Source of the DNA: Gordonia aichiensis NBRC 108223
GTDB taxonomy: Bacteria; Actinomycetota; Actinomycetes; Mycobacteriales; Mycobacteriaceae
Direction of reading: 5' to 3'
DNA length: 64,000 bases
Assembly: GCF_000332975.1 (NCBI RefSeq)
Contig: NZ_BANR01000003.1
Location: forward strand, 1-64,000
Part shown: positions 37,062 through 45,823 of the stretch, in pieces
How positions within the stretch are numbered: position 1 is the first letter of the stretch
Layout of the letters: each line of letters begins with the position of its first letter
Notes under the pieces: generated by a model
What the model saw: only the letters and a program-made list of their open reading frames with translations
Database searches by the model: none
Told to the model about the DNA's origin: nothing
Position numbers and translations under genes: made by a program

Positions 37062-38093
37062 TCACACCACCGAACGAATCCCGCCTGCGGCGTCGACCTC
37101 CACGCGGGCGCTTGGGCCCTGTGCTGGTCGGTGCAGTACCGAGGCCGCGGTGGACCGGTTCGACGGGGAGACCCGGACGAACACTTCGCCGTCGTGAGCG
37201 GCGTCGAGCATGTTGGTCGCCACCTGTGCGATCCGCTCCCGCAGCTCGCGGGCGATCTCGGTGGTCGAGTCGTCGATCAGCACCACGTCGACGCCGCGGA
37301 GCCGGGCTTGGTAGGCGGGGTCGTCGAGATCGAGTTCACTCATCAGCGGTGCGCGCAGTCGGTCGCGGAGATGAGCCTCGAGGATTTCGCAGTCCAGTCG
37401 TTGTTGTGCTGAGAGTTCGGCACCCGAAGCGATCAGTTCGAGAAGCGGTCGGGCAAGCGAATCGAGATGTCGTACCTGCCGTGTTCGTTCGTCGGCGGCG
37501 GCTCGCGAGGCAGCGAGCTGCGCGACTCTCACAGTGGTCTGCTGTCGTAGTGAGAAGACTTGTTGCGCTGTGGGGTTCAGTGTGTAGGAGAACAGCATTG
37601 CCATGAGGAGAGGTGCGACGTCGGCGGCCACCTGAACTACGGAGGCGACGGCTCCGGCACCGCTCATCGCACCCCAGGTGGCGAATACCACGACGGTGGC
37701 GAGAAATCCGATCCACGGTGTGAGTCGTCGTCCGCGCACCACCATGAATGCGTAGATCGCAGCAGACGCTCCGTGACTCATCGCAACGGCAACGGAGGTG
37801 ATCGCCGCAGCCGACGACACCGACAAGACGAGCGTGCTGCACACCGGACCGGTCGCAGCGAGGAGCACGGTCGGCACCACAGGAAGTGGGTCACCCTCTG
37901 CAGCGATGAGAGCGATGGTGGCAGCCGAATAGATGATGGCCGCGGCGATGGGGCCCGCTACGTTGGTGACGGTGCCCGCGGATGTCAGAGCGGCGAGCCA
38001 GCACCCGCAGATGAATGCGCCTGCCACCAGCCACACCCCGCGCTCACGCATGCCGAGGAGGTGTCGGGCATCGCTCAACTCGTGCGGGTCCAC
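37062..38093 (-). CDS. Membrane protein encoded with a two-component system
   Basis: A 343-residue protein from GTG 38093. About six to seven membrane segments occupy the first ~175 residues. A cytoplasmic region follows with a coiled-coil-like helix (QQTTVRVAQLAASRAAADERTRQVRHLDSL) and a domain resembling a degenerate histidine-kinase C-terminus without recognisable H, N or G boxes. Its start overlaps the end of the histidine kinase gene by 19 bp, so it is the third gene of the operon. It may be a sensor or accessory subunit of that kinase. Confidence 0.78.
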   Translation of the reverse strand: MDPHELSDARHLLGMRERGVWLVAGAFICGCWLAALTSAGTVTNVAGPIAAAIIYSAATIALIAAEGDPLPVVPTVLLAATGPVCSTLVLSVSSAAAITSVAVAMSHGASAAIYAFMVVRGRRLTPWIGFLATVVVFATWGAMSGAGAVASVVQVAADVAPLLMAMLFSYTLNPTAQQVFSLRQQTTVRVAQLAASRAAADERTRQVRHLDSLARPLLELIASGAELSAQQRLDCEILEAHLRDRLRAPLMSELDLDDPAYQARLRGVDVVLIDDSTTEIARELRERIAQVATNMLDAAHDGEVFVRVSPSNRSTAASVLHRPAQGPSARVEVDAAGGIRSVV

Positions 38094-39280
38094 GACAACC
38101 TCACTGTTGTTCCGCGCCCCGGCTGCGACTCGATGGTCGCCGAGGCTCCGTCTAGCTTGGACATCCGGCCGACGATGCTCACTGAGATGCCAAGACGTGA
38201 GGCCGGAACCGCATCGGGGTCGAATCCTGTTCCGGTGTCGATGATGTCGACGCTCAGCCTGTCGGAAGTCGACGATGCCTGCACGCGTGTGCGTGCCTCA
38301 GGCCCGGCATGGCGAAGGGAGTTGCGGACAGCCTCGGCGGTGGACGAGGCAATGGCCGTGACCACTGCTCCCGGATAGCGGACGGCGTCGTCATCGACAA
38401 AGGCCGAGACCGTCTGCTGCGGCGCGACGAGGGCCACCGCCGCACGGATATGACTCAGAGCCTGGGAGGGGTCGACGTCGTCGTCGATGTCGTCGGAGCC
38501 CGCTCGGTCGATGGAAGCCAACGCATTGCGCGCATCCTGAACCAGTTCAGATGACGTTCCGCGGCGTGCGGCCAGTAGGAGCGTCGACATGACGCTGTCG
38601 TGTGTCAATGCGTCGAACCGTGCCCGCTCTGCCGAACGTGCCTGTGCGGCAGCGGCCGCGGCGGTGGTCGCATAGGCTTCGGCCCGCGAGTGGTCGAGTA
38701 GTCGGGCGGTGCGTCGGCCCATGACGGTGGCAATGACAAAGACCATGGAGAACGCGTTGGCCCAGCCCAACTGGCCCACGATGGGTCCGATTACTTGTGC
38801 TTGCCGTACCAACCTGTCTGCGACGATGGACCCGCTCACGGCCACCACGAGTACCACGAACGCCCAGGCCGGTCGGAAAGCGAGGGCTGCGCAGATGGCG
38901 GCGAGGCCAGGAAACATCGAGAGCCACAGCCCCTGCACGGTGTGAATCTGTCCGCCGTCCCAGGCAACCCACCAGAGGGCGAGCGTGATCAGATAGCCGA
39001 TTGCGCTGATGCCGGTGATGGCCTGAAGTCGGCGGTAGCCGGCGCGATACGCCAGCGGGGCCATGGCCAGTCCGGTGCCGAAGGTCAACAGCACTGCCGT
39101 CGGGGTATACCAAGGCGCGGTGATTTCAGATGCCGCGGCGATCGGTACCGCGAGTTGTGCGCCGTAGAGCAGGTAGCCGGCGGCGGCGAAGAGAGTGAAC
39201 TGGCGCAGAATCCGGCGACCCGCGAGCGCGTCGCGCGCGGTCTCGCTTACCGTCGGAGACGACGCGGTATGGGTAGCCAT
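38075..39280 (-). CDS. Sensor histidine kinase, NarL/DesK type
   Basis: A 401-residue kinase with about six N-terminal membrane segments. The dimerisation region contains RFDALTHDSVMSTLLLAAR with the likely phosphorylated His followed by Asp, as in HPK7-type kinases. The ATP-binding domain has the N-box STAEAVRNSLRHA and G-boxes DTGTGFDP and GRGTTVRL. It overlaps the response regulator gene by 34 bp and the third membrane protein gene by 19 bp. The signal is unknown. Confidence 0.88.
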   Translation of the reverse strand: MATHTASSPTVSETARDALAGRRILRQFTLFAAAGYLLYGAQLAVPIAAASEITAPWYTPTAVLLTFGTGLAMAPLAYRAGYRRLQAITGISAIGYLITLALWWVAWDGGQIHTVQGLWLSMFPGLAAICAALAFRPAWAFVVLVVAVSGSIVADRLVRQAQVIGPIVGQLGWANAFSMVFVIATVMGRRTARLLDHSRAEAYATTAAAAAAQARSAERARFDALTHDSVMSTLLLAARRGTSSELVQDARNALASIDRAGSDDIDDDVDPSQALSHIRAAVALVAPQQTVSAFVDDDAVRYPGAVVTAIASSTAEAVRNSLRHAGPEARTRVQASSTSDRLSVDIIDTGTGFDPDAVPASRLGISVSIVGRMSKLDGASATIESQPGRGTTVRLSWTRTS

Positions 39281-39903
39281 CCGTCCTCGATCGCTCGTTT
39301 GTAGAGGTCCGTTTTGGTGGGTGCGGGGCGTCCGGCGCCCTGGTATCGCAGTCGGATACGGCTCACGTAATCGGCGACAGTCTCGTGGGAGAGGTGGAGC
39401 TCTCGTGCGACGCGCGCGGTCGACTCGCCCGCTGCGTACAGCTCGAGCACACGTCGGAGTTGAGGTGGGAGGTCGACGAACTCGTCGTCGGAGTCGATCG
39501 CGGCTGCCCAGTCGATACTCGCGACCACCTTGCCCTCGAGTGCCTGTCTGATGCCGTCGAGCAGTTCGGTGTCGCGCGCGTTCTTGCGGATCACGCCGAG
39601 CACGCCTGCGCTCGCGGCTTGGCGGACGAGATACATCTCGTCGCCTGACGTGTAGACGAGCACCGGTATGCCTGCCTCGGTGAGGACAGCGATGTTGGTG
39701 AGTGGCGAGGTCCCGTCGTCGAGGCGAAGGTCGAGGAGTACGAGGTCGAGGTCGGTGGTGATGGCGAGTAGGTCGGCGACGGTGTCGGCTCCGGCGGTCA
39801 GTTCGAGTGCATCGTGCTCGGCGAAGGTGGCTCGCAGGCCGCGGACGATCTGCGCGTGATCGTCGACGACGCCGATACGCGCACGTCGAGGGGGGTGCGT
39901 CAT
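39247..39903 (-). CDS. Response regulator, NarL/LuxR family
   Basis: A 218-residue regulator. The receiver domain has VVDDHAQIV, the phospho-acceptor Asp in LVLLDLRLDDG, and the Lys in VIRKNA. The C-terminal LuxR-type helix-turn-helix reads LELYAAGESTARVARELHLS. It is the first gene of a three-gene operon with the kinase. ATG 39903 is the chosen start; the frame continues 10 codons upstream. Confidence 0.9.
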   Translation of the reverse strand: MTHPPRRARIGVVDDHAQIVRGLRATFAEHDALELTAGADTVADLLAITTDLDLVLLDLRLDDGTSPLTNIAVLTEAGIPVLVYTSGDEMYLVRQAASAGVLGVIRKNARDTELLDGIRQALEGKVVASIDWAAAIDSDDEFVDLPPQLRRVLELYAAGESTARVARELHLSHETVADYVSRIRLRYQGAGRPAPTKTDLYKRAIEDGWLPIPRRLRR

Positions 39904-40006
39904 GTCAGTACTTTGCCTGATCGGGCCCGCCATGCGGGTAGCTGTGACCGGGGATTCCTGACTGCTGCGGCATCATTTCGTCCGTTCGGACTACACCCTC
40001 GGCGAT

Positions 40007-40609
40007 TCACGCAGGAAAGGACTGCCCCGCACGATGATGCCGTCGACACAGCGCCCGATACTGCACAGGGCCGTCGATGGTGTCGCCTACCGCAACGACG
40101 TCTCCGGACCTGACCACCTCTCCGTCGACGATCCGTGCGTTCATGAAAGCGGGTCGGCCGCACCAACAGAGGACCACCGCCTGCATCCGGTGGGCTTCGT
40201 CGGCGATCTCGATGAGACGTGCCGAGCCGTCGAACAGCCGTGTGCGGAAGTCGGTGAGTAGTCCGTAGGCGAACACGTCGATGGCGCGTTTGTCGACCAA
40301 GAGTGCGAGCTCGTCCACTTGGGCGCGGGTGAGGAACTGCGCTTCGTCGCATACGACGTAGTCGATCCGGTGCGACGTGAATCCGTCGACGAGGTCGTGG
40401 AGGGCGGTGGTGTCGTCGACGAGGATCGCGTCTGCGACGAGGCCGATGCGGCTGGTGACCAGTGGCAGGCCGGATCGGTCGCATTGGGTGAGCAACAGGC
40501 CGACTCGTCCCTGCTGGCTCTGGTTGAAGTGCGTCTGCAGCGCGAGTGTGGTTTTCCCTGCACCCATCGGCCCGTAGTAGAACACGAGACGACCGGGCTC
40601 GGACACCAC
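40007..40609 (-). CDS. tdk: Thymidine kinase
   Basis: A 200-residue type II thymidine kinase that salvages thymidine to dTMP. Walker A YYGPMGAGKTT, the catalytic DEAQF, and the Zn lasso cysteines (CWCGRP and the C-terminal CRRHH) are present. GAGGAGG lies 5 bases before the GTG start. Mycobacteria generally lack this gene, while Gordonia and Rhodococcus have it, which supports the taxonomic guess. The following 171 bp (40610-40780) hold nothing I can identify. Confidence 0.93.
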   Translation of the reverse strand: MVSEPGRLVFYYGPMGAGKTTLALQTHFNQSQQGRVGLLLTQCDRSGLPLVTSRIGLVADAILVDDTTALHDLVDGFTSHRIDYVVCDEAQFLTRAQVDELALLVDKRAIDVFAYGLLTDFRTRLFDGSARLIEIADEAHRMQAVVLCWCGRPAFMNARIVDGEVVRSGDVVAVGDTIDGPVQYRALCRRHHRAGQSFPA

Positions 40610-40780
40610 GTACCTCCTCGACGATGCTCGTCACATGATGCTGCATGCGCCTCCGATGTGCAGAACTGTGGAGCCGCGCAGCAGTGGGTGCTCGGTCGCG
40701 GGTTCTACCGCCCGGGTCTGCGTCGTCGAGACGCACTTGGCGCAACGCGCGAAGAGATGCGAGCGGACTGCAGACCCCGA

Positions 40781-41695
40781 TCACGAACCGCTGTTGGCGT
40801 CCTTGCTGTTGTCCGAATCTTCGTCTTCCTTCTTGTTCGGCTGAGCGTTCCTGAACCCCTTCTCAATGCCTTTCTCCACGCCCTTCTCCAGAGCGGGTCC
40901 GAGGCTTTGTGCGAGTGTGCCCCAGGGGGTTTTGCCGATCTCCTCGGGTTTGATGTCGAGGAAGGAGGAGTCGCCTCCGATGTTCCACTGGAATGCCTCG
41001 CGCAGGTCCTCGAGCTTCATCTCCTTGTTTCCCGCATTGAGGTAGACGTACATGCGTCCGAACCGGAGGGCGTGTCGTCGGCCGAGGAGGGTCACGCTCT
41101 CGTGCAGGAACGACCGAGCGAGCGCGACGAAATACTTCACGCCGACGAGCACGATCGCTCCTAGGGAGATGGCGCTGACCACTCGCAGTACCAGGACATT
41201 GATGTTGAGAGTGTGGTCGTACGGCACGTCACCCGCGTGCCGCGCGATGAACACGCTGAGCGTGATGAGTGCAGCAACCGCGCCCACCGAAGTGGCGATC
41301 CCCGCACGGACCATGTTGCGGGCGCGGTGGGTGAGTACGTCCTGCGCCTTCTCGACGAACAGGTCAACTGCGGCGAGCCGGAACACGGCCTCGGTGGACG
41401 AGGCGTCAGTGGACGAGGTGTCGGTGGACGAGGTGTCGGTCGGCACGACATTTTTCAGGTTGGCCTGCGACTTCTTGAGGACATCGTTGCGGAGCTTGAT
41501 CTGAAGCGCCAGCTGCTCGAACTCGCGCTTCGTTCGTCCGGAACGAGTACACCAAGCGCACACAGATCTCGGTTGTAAACGTCGTGGCTTGGTGCGGTTG
41601 CGTCGGTCACGTCGCCGTGCCGTGCGTGAGCCCTTTGACCCGAGCTTTTGTGGCTCCCGTTCCAGCATCTTCCACGAATCCCTCCGTAATGCCAA
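40781..41695 (-). CDS. Two-TM membrane protein of unknown function
   Basis: The open frame gives 304 residues, but the first ~50 (very Arg-rich) do not look like protein; the coding-like part begins near KREFEQLALQIKLRNDVLKK. A 15-bp DNA repeat around 41395-41450 encodes TDTSSTDTSSTDASST. Two membrane segments follow (GIATSVGAVAALITLSVFIA and VVSAISLGAIVLVGVKYFVA), then a soluble domain and a Lys/Glu/Asp-rich tail. No family is recognised. The 5' end may contain frameshifts (see findings), so the start is uncertain. Confidence 0.5.
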   Translation of the reverse strand: MALRRDSWKMLEREPQKLGSKGSRTARRRDRRNRTKPRRLQPRSVCAWCTRSGRTKREFEQLALQIKLRNDVLKKSQANLKNVVPTDTSSTDTSSTDASSTEAVFRLAAVDLFVEKAQDVLTHRARNMVRAGIATSVGAVAALITLSVFIARHAGDVPYDHTLNINVLVLRVVSAISLGAIVLVGVKYFVALARSFLHESVTLLGRRHALRFGRMYVYLNAGNKEMKLEDLREAFQWNIGGDSSFLDIKPEEIGKTPWGTLAQSLGPALEKGVEKGIEKGFRNAQPNKKEDEDSDNSKDANSGS

Positions 41696-41914
41696 GGTTC
41701 ACCAGCATAGGAGAAACACACTGATGCACAACAGAATCAAGATCGTTTTGGTACGGTCGATCGACAAATTGCGGCATCATTGCAAGTGCTCGGGCGAGCT
41801 TCGGATGCCGTCGTATCCACGGCTCCTAGGCGCGACGTATGGAGTTCTCAAGGGTCCTGCACCCGACGCCGAGGCGTCGAGCGGAGTAGTTGACTGTGGG
41901 CTATGGCTGAGCTT

Positions 41915-43090
41915 CTAGGCGGCGACGTCGTCGAGGCGCATGGTTCTCCGGTTGTAGGCAGGTAACGGGGTGCGTTGCTGGTCGACACCGGACGGTGGGA
42001 TGAGCCAGGGGTGGCGGTCGTGACCCATTACGACGTCCCAGTCGCTGGCGTGAATCTGTGCATGGCATGACGGGCAGAGTAGGCATCCATTGTCGAGATC
42101 GGTTGTGCCGCCGTCGATCCAGTGCTGGATGTGGTGTACGTGAGACCACGAGGCGGGCGCTCCGCACTTGACGCAGCATTCGTCGCGGATCGTGACAGCT
42201 TTACGCAGGCGTGGCGGGAACAGTCGCTTGGTGTGTCCCATCGCCAGCGGTACGGTCTCGCCGTCGATGACGACCTCGGTGAGGGATGCGTCGCACGCGA
42301 GTGAGCGCGCCGTCAGTTCGGTGACCGGGCCGACCCACGGCAGGCGTGCCGGTTCCGGGGTGTCGGCGTGAACCAGCAGCGCGAGATTGGTTTTCGGTGC
42401 TGTGACGAATGGTGTGTCGATCGCGGCGGCGAGGTCGAGGATCTGCTCGAGAGCCTCGGTGCGCCGTTGTCCGATCGAACGACGGTCGGGTGAACCGTCG
42501 GGCTCGGGACGTTCAGCGGACAGTGAATCGATTGCGGTGGTCAGCTTTTCGGCGATGACCAGATCGACGTCGCCACGGATCTCGGTGCGTCCGTCGCCGT
42601 TCTGTGTGATGGAGAGTGAGTTGATGGTGCGGTCTTCTGCTGCGGGTACGCCCCCGCTTTCTCGCACATGCTCGTTGGCACGACCACGCGCCACAAGCGC
42701 GATCTCTCGGGGTTTGGCCCCGGAGAGCCCCTGGGCGATCAGTGCGCGCTCATGATCGAGGCGCTCGTCGTCGGAAAGTCTTTCAGCTGAACGCTTCTCG
42801 ATGTGTGCGAGTCCGGACACGATGGCAGAAGTGTGCTCACTGGAGAACACGCCGTCTTCGATGTAACCGGGTAGCCGCTGCAATGTTGCCATGGCCATGC
42901 CTAGCTGTAACCAGCGCGTCGCGGCTGCAGGCGCAGCTCCCATCTCCATCAGCAGCCCGCGCGTCTTGCCGCCCGGTCCGGCGACTTTGAGTCGGTCCAT
43001 CGCGGCGGCATGCGTCGCGAGATGAAACTCGATGACGTTACGCATCGTCATCAGTGTCTGTGTCGCAACGTGGATCTCACGGCCGGTCAC
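41915..43090 (-). CDS. DUF222/13E12-type protein with HNH endonuclease motif
   Basis: A 391-residue protein of the mycobacterial 13E12 repeat family. An N-terminal DUF222 domain is followed by a C-terminal HNH motif: CVKCGAPASWSHVHHIQHW, then CLLCPSCHAQIH, giving two Cys pairs and the catalytic His pair. Such genes are multicopy in Mycobacteriales and their role is unclear. The frame appears to start late, at GTG 43090. Coding-like sequence (VLDELRDIRLDDD) extends upstream without a start, so the N-terminus may be shifted at a G5 run. Confidence 0.83.
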   Translation of the reverse strand: MTGREIHVATQTLMTMRNVIEFHLATHAAAMDRLKVAGPGGKTRGLLMEMGAAPAAATRWLQLGMAMATLQRLPGYIEDGVFSSEHTSAIVSGLAHIEKRSAERLSDDERLDHERALIAQGLSGAKPREIALVARGRANEHVRESGGVPAAEDRTINSLSITQNGDGRTEIRGDVDLVIAEKLTTAIDSLSAERPEPDGSPDRRSIGQRRTEALEQILDLAAAIDTPFVTAPKTNLALLVHADTPEPARLPWVGPVTELTARSLACDASLTEVVIDGETVPLAMGHTKRLFPPRLRKAVTIRDECCVKCGAPASWSHVHHIQHWIDGGTTDLDNGCLLCPSCHAQIHASDWDVVMGHDRHPWLIPPSGVDQQRTPLPAYNRRTMRLDDVAA

Positions 43091-43421
43091 GTCGTCGTCG
43101 AGACGAATGTCGCGGAGTTCGTCGAGGACTGGGGGAGCGGGGGCATGTGTCCATTATGCGGAGAACGCGTGTTCGAGTCAAGAATAATCGAAGAATTGAT
43201 GGGGCGAAACCTACTGTGTCACAACGTTATTAGAAGAGCATAACTGTGCTAGCTGAAGTATATCGGGGGTCTCTGACACGATCGCGTCGTCGAATCGCGT
43301 TATCCACAAGCGGCGCGGAAACGAGATCCAACGGATACGTTTTCGACGGACGCGTGGGGCCTGTGGATTCGTGTGTTCGGCCCCTTTCCCGTTGGCGGTC
43401 GTCGCCGTAGCGTCGACCGTC
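43091..43421. other. AT-richer intergenic stretch without a supported gene
   Basis: This 331-bp gap between the HNH gene and a frameshifted secreted-protein gene is AT-richer than the rest of the window, especially 43180-43260. Its left end (43091-43155) probably encodes the lost N-terminus of the HNH protein on the minus strand. Nothing else is recognised. Confidence 0.5.
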
Positions 43422-43783
43422 GTGAATTGTTCTCGGTTGATACGTCGTGTCATGGTGGCGCTGGTCGCCTGTGCGGCAACGATCATGGGCCTGCTCGCCA
43501 CAGCGCCTCATGCGGAGGCGCTGACATCCGTCGACGCATTCGACCGAAGAATCTGACGCCTGCCGCGAATGATCCCATCGGGTCGATCGACGAGGTGTCG
43601 TCGCCGCGAGCCGGAGTAGTGCGGATTCGGCGCTGGGCCCTCGATCGGGACAGTGCCGGAGACTCGATTCAGGTGCATGCGTACGTCGGCGGTCAGGCCG
43701 GCGCGCCGAACACCGACGGCATCAACGTCGGTGAAGGCTGGACCAACCCACAGGTCGGCTGTAAAACCGTGACCATCAAGTAG
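43422..43783 (+). pseudogene. Frameshifted small secreted protein
   Basis: From GTG 43422 (or ATG 43452) the sequence encodes a clear signal peptide, MVALVACAATIMGLLATAPHAEALTS, that stops at TGA 43554-43556. In the -1 frame the reading continues from about 43541 to 43783 with NDPIGSIDEVSSPRAGVVRI, RRWALDRDSAGDSIQVHAYV and GGQAGAPNTDG. This is the 'GWAxDPD...VHVYVDG' type of repeat domain found in actinobacterial exported proteins. A signal peptide in one frame and a secreted domain in the other show a recent frameshift near 43541-43553. Confidence 0.65.
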
Positions 43784-44673
43784 CCGAGCACACGTCAGAA
43801 CGGGCAAGACCGATGTGAGTTTCGACGTGTAGTACCCGAACGACGGTGCGCCAGCCCTGTTCGTGTGAACAGGGCTGGCGCACAGACCTTGAGACGTTCA
43901 TCCCGGCGGTGATGGTTGCGTACCTGGACGTTCCGCCCGGTTGGCGGCACGTCGGCAGGGTTTCGATGACGGCGTCGTAGTTGGGCTGGCAGAAGAACGG
44001 AAACGAGATCCGACGACTCGCCGGTCCGCTGATGGTGGGGTTCTGCACGCGGTGCAGCGTGGAGATCCAGCGGTCGTTGGTCCAGCGGGCCATGAGGTCG
44101 CCGATGTTGACCACGAATGATCCGGCGATCGGTTCGATCGGGCACCACACGTCGTCGAGGAACACCTCGAGCCCGCCGACGGCGTCGGACTGGTAGAGGA
44201 GGGTGAGGCTGCCGTAGTCGGTGTGCTCGCCGACGCGGAGCTGTCCCGGCTCCGGTGTGGCGGTCAAGGGCGGATAGTGGTTGGCGAAGAGGTTGCTGAT
44301 CGGGCGGTCGACCTTGTCGTCGAACCAGTGCTTGTCCAGTCCGAGTGCCACGGCGAACAGTTGCATGAGTTCGAATGCCAACGAACTCATCTCGCGGTAG
44401 TAGGCCTCCCAGATCTCACGGAATCGGGCTGGACGCCCCGGCCATTGGTTGGCGGCGAAGTACCCGAGGTCTTGGGCTCGTCGGAACCAGGGGTCGTCGG
44501 GCACCTCCGGCAGCCCGATGGAGAACAGCTCGACGAGATCAGCAGGAGTCTCGATGCCACGGGTGCGTGCGAGGGCGCTGCTTGGCTCCGTCGATCTGCC
44601 GCGCGTTGGCGTCGAATTCGATGTCGCGGGAACCTGCGCGGGCGAGGTCGATCATGGGGACCGTGTTGGTCAT
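43776..44673 (-). pseudogene. Isopenicillin-N-synthase-family oxygenase, internally deleted
   Basis: ATG 44673, with AGGAG 7 bases upstream, begins MTNTVPMIDLARAGSRDIEF and continues to NARQIDGA. The following frame is lost, and the family sequence resumes in another frame at ALARTRGIETPADLVELFSI. The ~60-70 residues that normally lie between (REIGFxxVxGHGV...) are missing. The rest is well preserved: FAANQWPGRPARFR, HTDYGSLTLLYQ with the Fe-binding His and Asp, and HRVQNPTISGPASRRIS with the distal His and the Arg-x-Ser that binds 2-oxoglutarate. The C-terminal frame runs on through a terminator hairpin, so the native stop also seems lost. Confidence 0.72.
43846..43883. terminator. Perfect 17-bp hairpin terminator
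   Basis: Arms 43846-43862 and 43867-43883 pair perfectly around the loop GTGT. It lies at the 3' end of the oxygenase-family pseudogene and near the end of the frameshifted secreted-protein gene, so it probably ended both transcripts. Confidence 0.85.
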
Positions 44674-44813
44674 GCGTTGAACTCCTGGGATGTGATGAGC
44701 CACCCGTCGCGACGCCTGTGGCGCGGGTGTGCGTAGGTGAGGGGATTGGACGTGGTCAGGCCGAGCGCGATGCCGTTTCGTTGCATCTTCTTCGCCATTC
44801 TGGTGCGCGGCAT
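44670..44813 (-). pseudogene. 47-codon remnant upstream of the oxygenase pseudogene
   Basis: A minus-strand frame reads MPRTRMAKKMQRNGIALGLT, TSNPLTYAHPRHRRRDGWLI and TSQEFNA, then a TGA that overlaps the oxygenase ATG (ATGA). The overlapping stop/start is typical of translationally coupled genes. The C-terminal half looks like real protein. It is either a very small gene or the 3' end of a larger upstream gene whose 5' part was lost. I cannot assign a family. Confidence 0.4.
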
Positions 44814-44895
44814 TGCCCCCTGCGACCGCGAGTGGTGCATACGCTGCAACAAAGCCGATAACCCGGGCCGTGCGGAAGCCGAAGGGGTGGTCGTC

Positions 44896-45660
44896 GTGAA
44901 CCTTCAACGTCGCGTACAGATCGCAACTCTCTCGGCAGTCGTCTGCGCGGTGCTGGCGCTTGCGGCATGTCAAATGCCACGCGAATCAGGCCAGGCAGTG
45001 CCTGAAGCCGCCCAGGCCAGCGATCACATTCCCGCCGACTTCAATACGACGTTCCGTTGGATTCCCAACGACACCCTCGACCTCTCCGCGCCTGAGGGGA
45101 CCTTTGTCCGGGCCTTCGTCGAATCCTTCGAGATCGCGAATGCCGCGCAATCGACGAGTTGGGGTTACCCGGGATTCGCCGCCGCTGCGCCGTCAAACAT
45201 CGCGCAGATGCTCACGGTGTATCCGTCGAAGGTGTCGGAGGCCAAGCCCTCGGTAGGCACGGTGTTCTTCTCGGCATTGCGTCGTGAGGACCACCCCTTC
45301 GGAACGCGAGTCATCCTGTGCCGCTACGCCTATTCATCCGTCCGTGACGGTGAGGGAACGTCTGCGTGGAACTCGCGGGTCGATGCGCCCCGACCAATCG
45401 AGATCGACTTCCGCCGGCAGTCTGACACGCCGCCGATCAAGGCACGCGGGTCTGAACGCACGCCGGACGGCAACGTCTTCGGCGGCTGGTATGCCTCCCG
45501 CTACGACTTCGCCGCCGTATATCCGACGCCAACCGCAGACCAGCGGGCGTGCGCGGCGCAGGGCCCTACATCCGTGCCGAACCGCGCGGCCACTCGGGGA
45601 GCACATCCCTGGGCGCCGATGCCACCAAGCCCAGGATGGTCGGCGGGTAACGACGTCTGA
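44896..45660 (+). CDS. Probable lipoprotein of unknown function
   Basis: A 254-residue exported protein from GTG 44896 with GAAGGGG upstream. The signal segment IATLSAVVCAVLALAAC ends in a lipobox Cys near residue 25. The mature part has several aromatic residues and three Cys (LCRYAYSS, RACAAQG) and no recognised domain. It is divergent from the pseudogenes and lies in a decayed accessory stretch. Confidence 0.65.
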   Translation: MNLQRRVQIATLSAVVCAVLALAACQMPRESGQAVPEAAQASDHIPADFNTTFRWIPNDTLDLSAPEGTFVRAFVESFEIANAAQSTSWGYPGFAAAAPSNIAQMLTVYPSKVSEAKPSVGTVFFSALRREDHPFGTRVILCRYAYSSVRDGEGTSAWNSRVDAPRPIEIDFRRQSDTPPIKARGSERTPDGNVFGGWYASRYDFAAVYPTPTADQRACAAQGPTSVPNRAATRGAHPWAPMPPSPGWSAGNDV

Positions 45661-45823
45661 CGTCACCCGCGACACCTCGGACGTCGTTCGTCGGCCCATA
45701 TCTCGCTCACCCTCAGAGTTGGCCAGTTTGCGGTCATGTCGGCCGCTGCGTGTCGTGTCGCATGTTGTCGGTGGCCATCGATATTCTGGCCGCGGCAGAT
45801 CAACCGATCAGACGGGGGAGCGC

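Noticed and set aside
41723..41918. Possible 65-codon plus-strand gene
   Set aside because: AGGAG precedes the ATG, but the spacing is long, composition is not coding-like and no family is recognised. It also overlaps the HNH gene's 3' end.
43846..43883. Riboswitch or coding hairpin inside the oxygenase frame
   Set aside because: A simple perfect 17-bp stem with a 4-base loop between convergent genes is best explained as a terminator; the reading frame through it reflects loss of the native stop.
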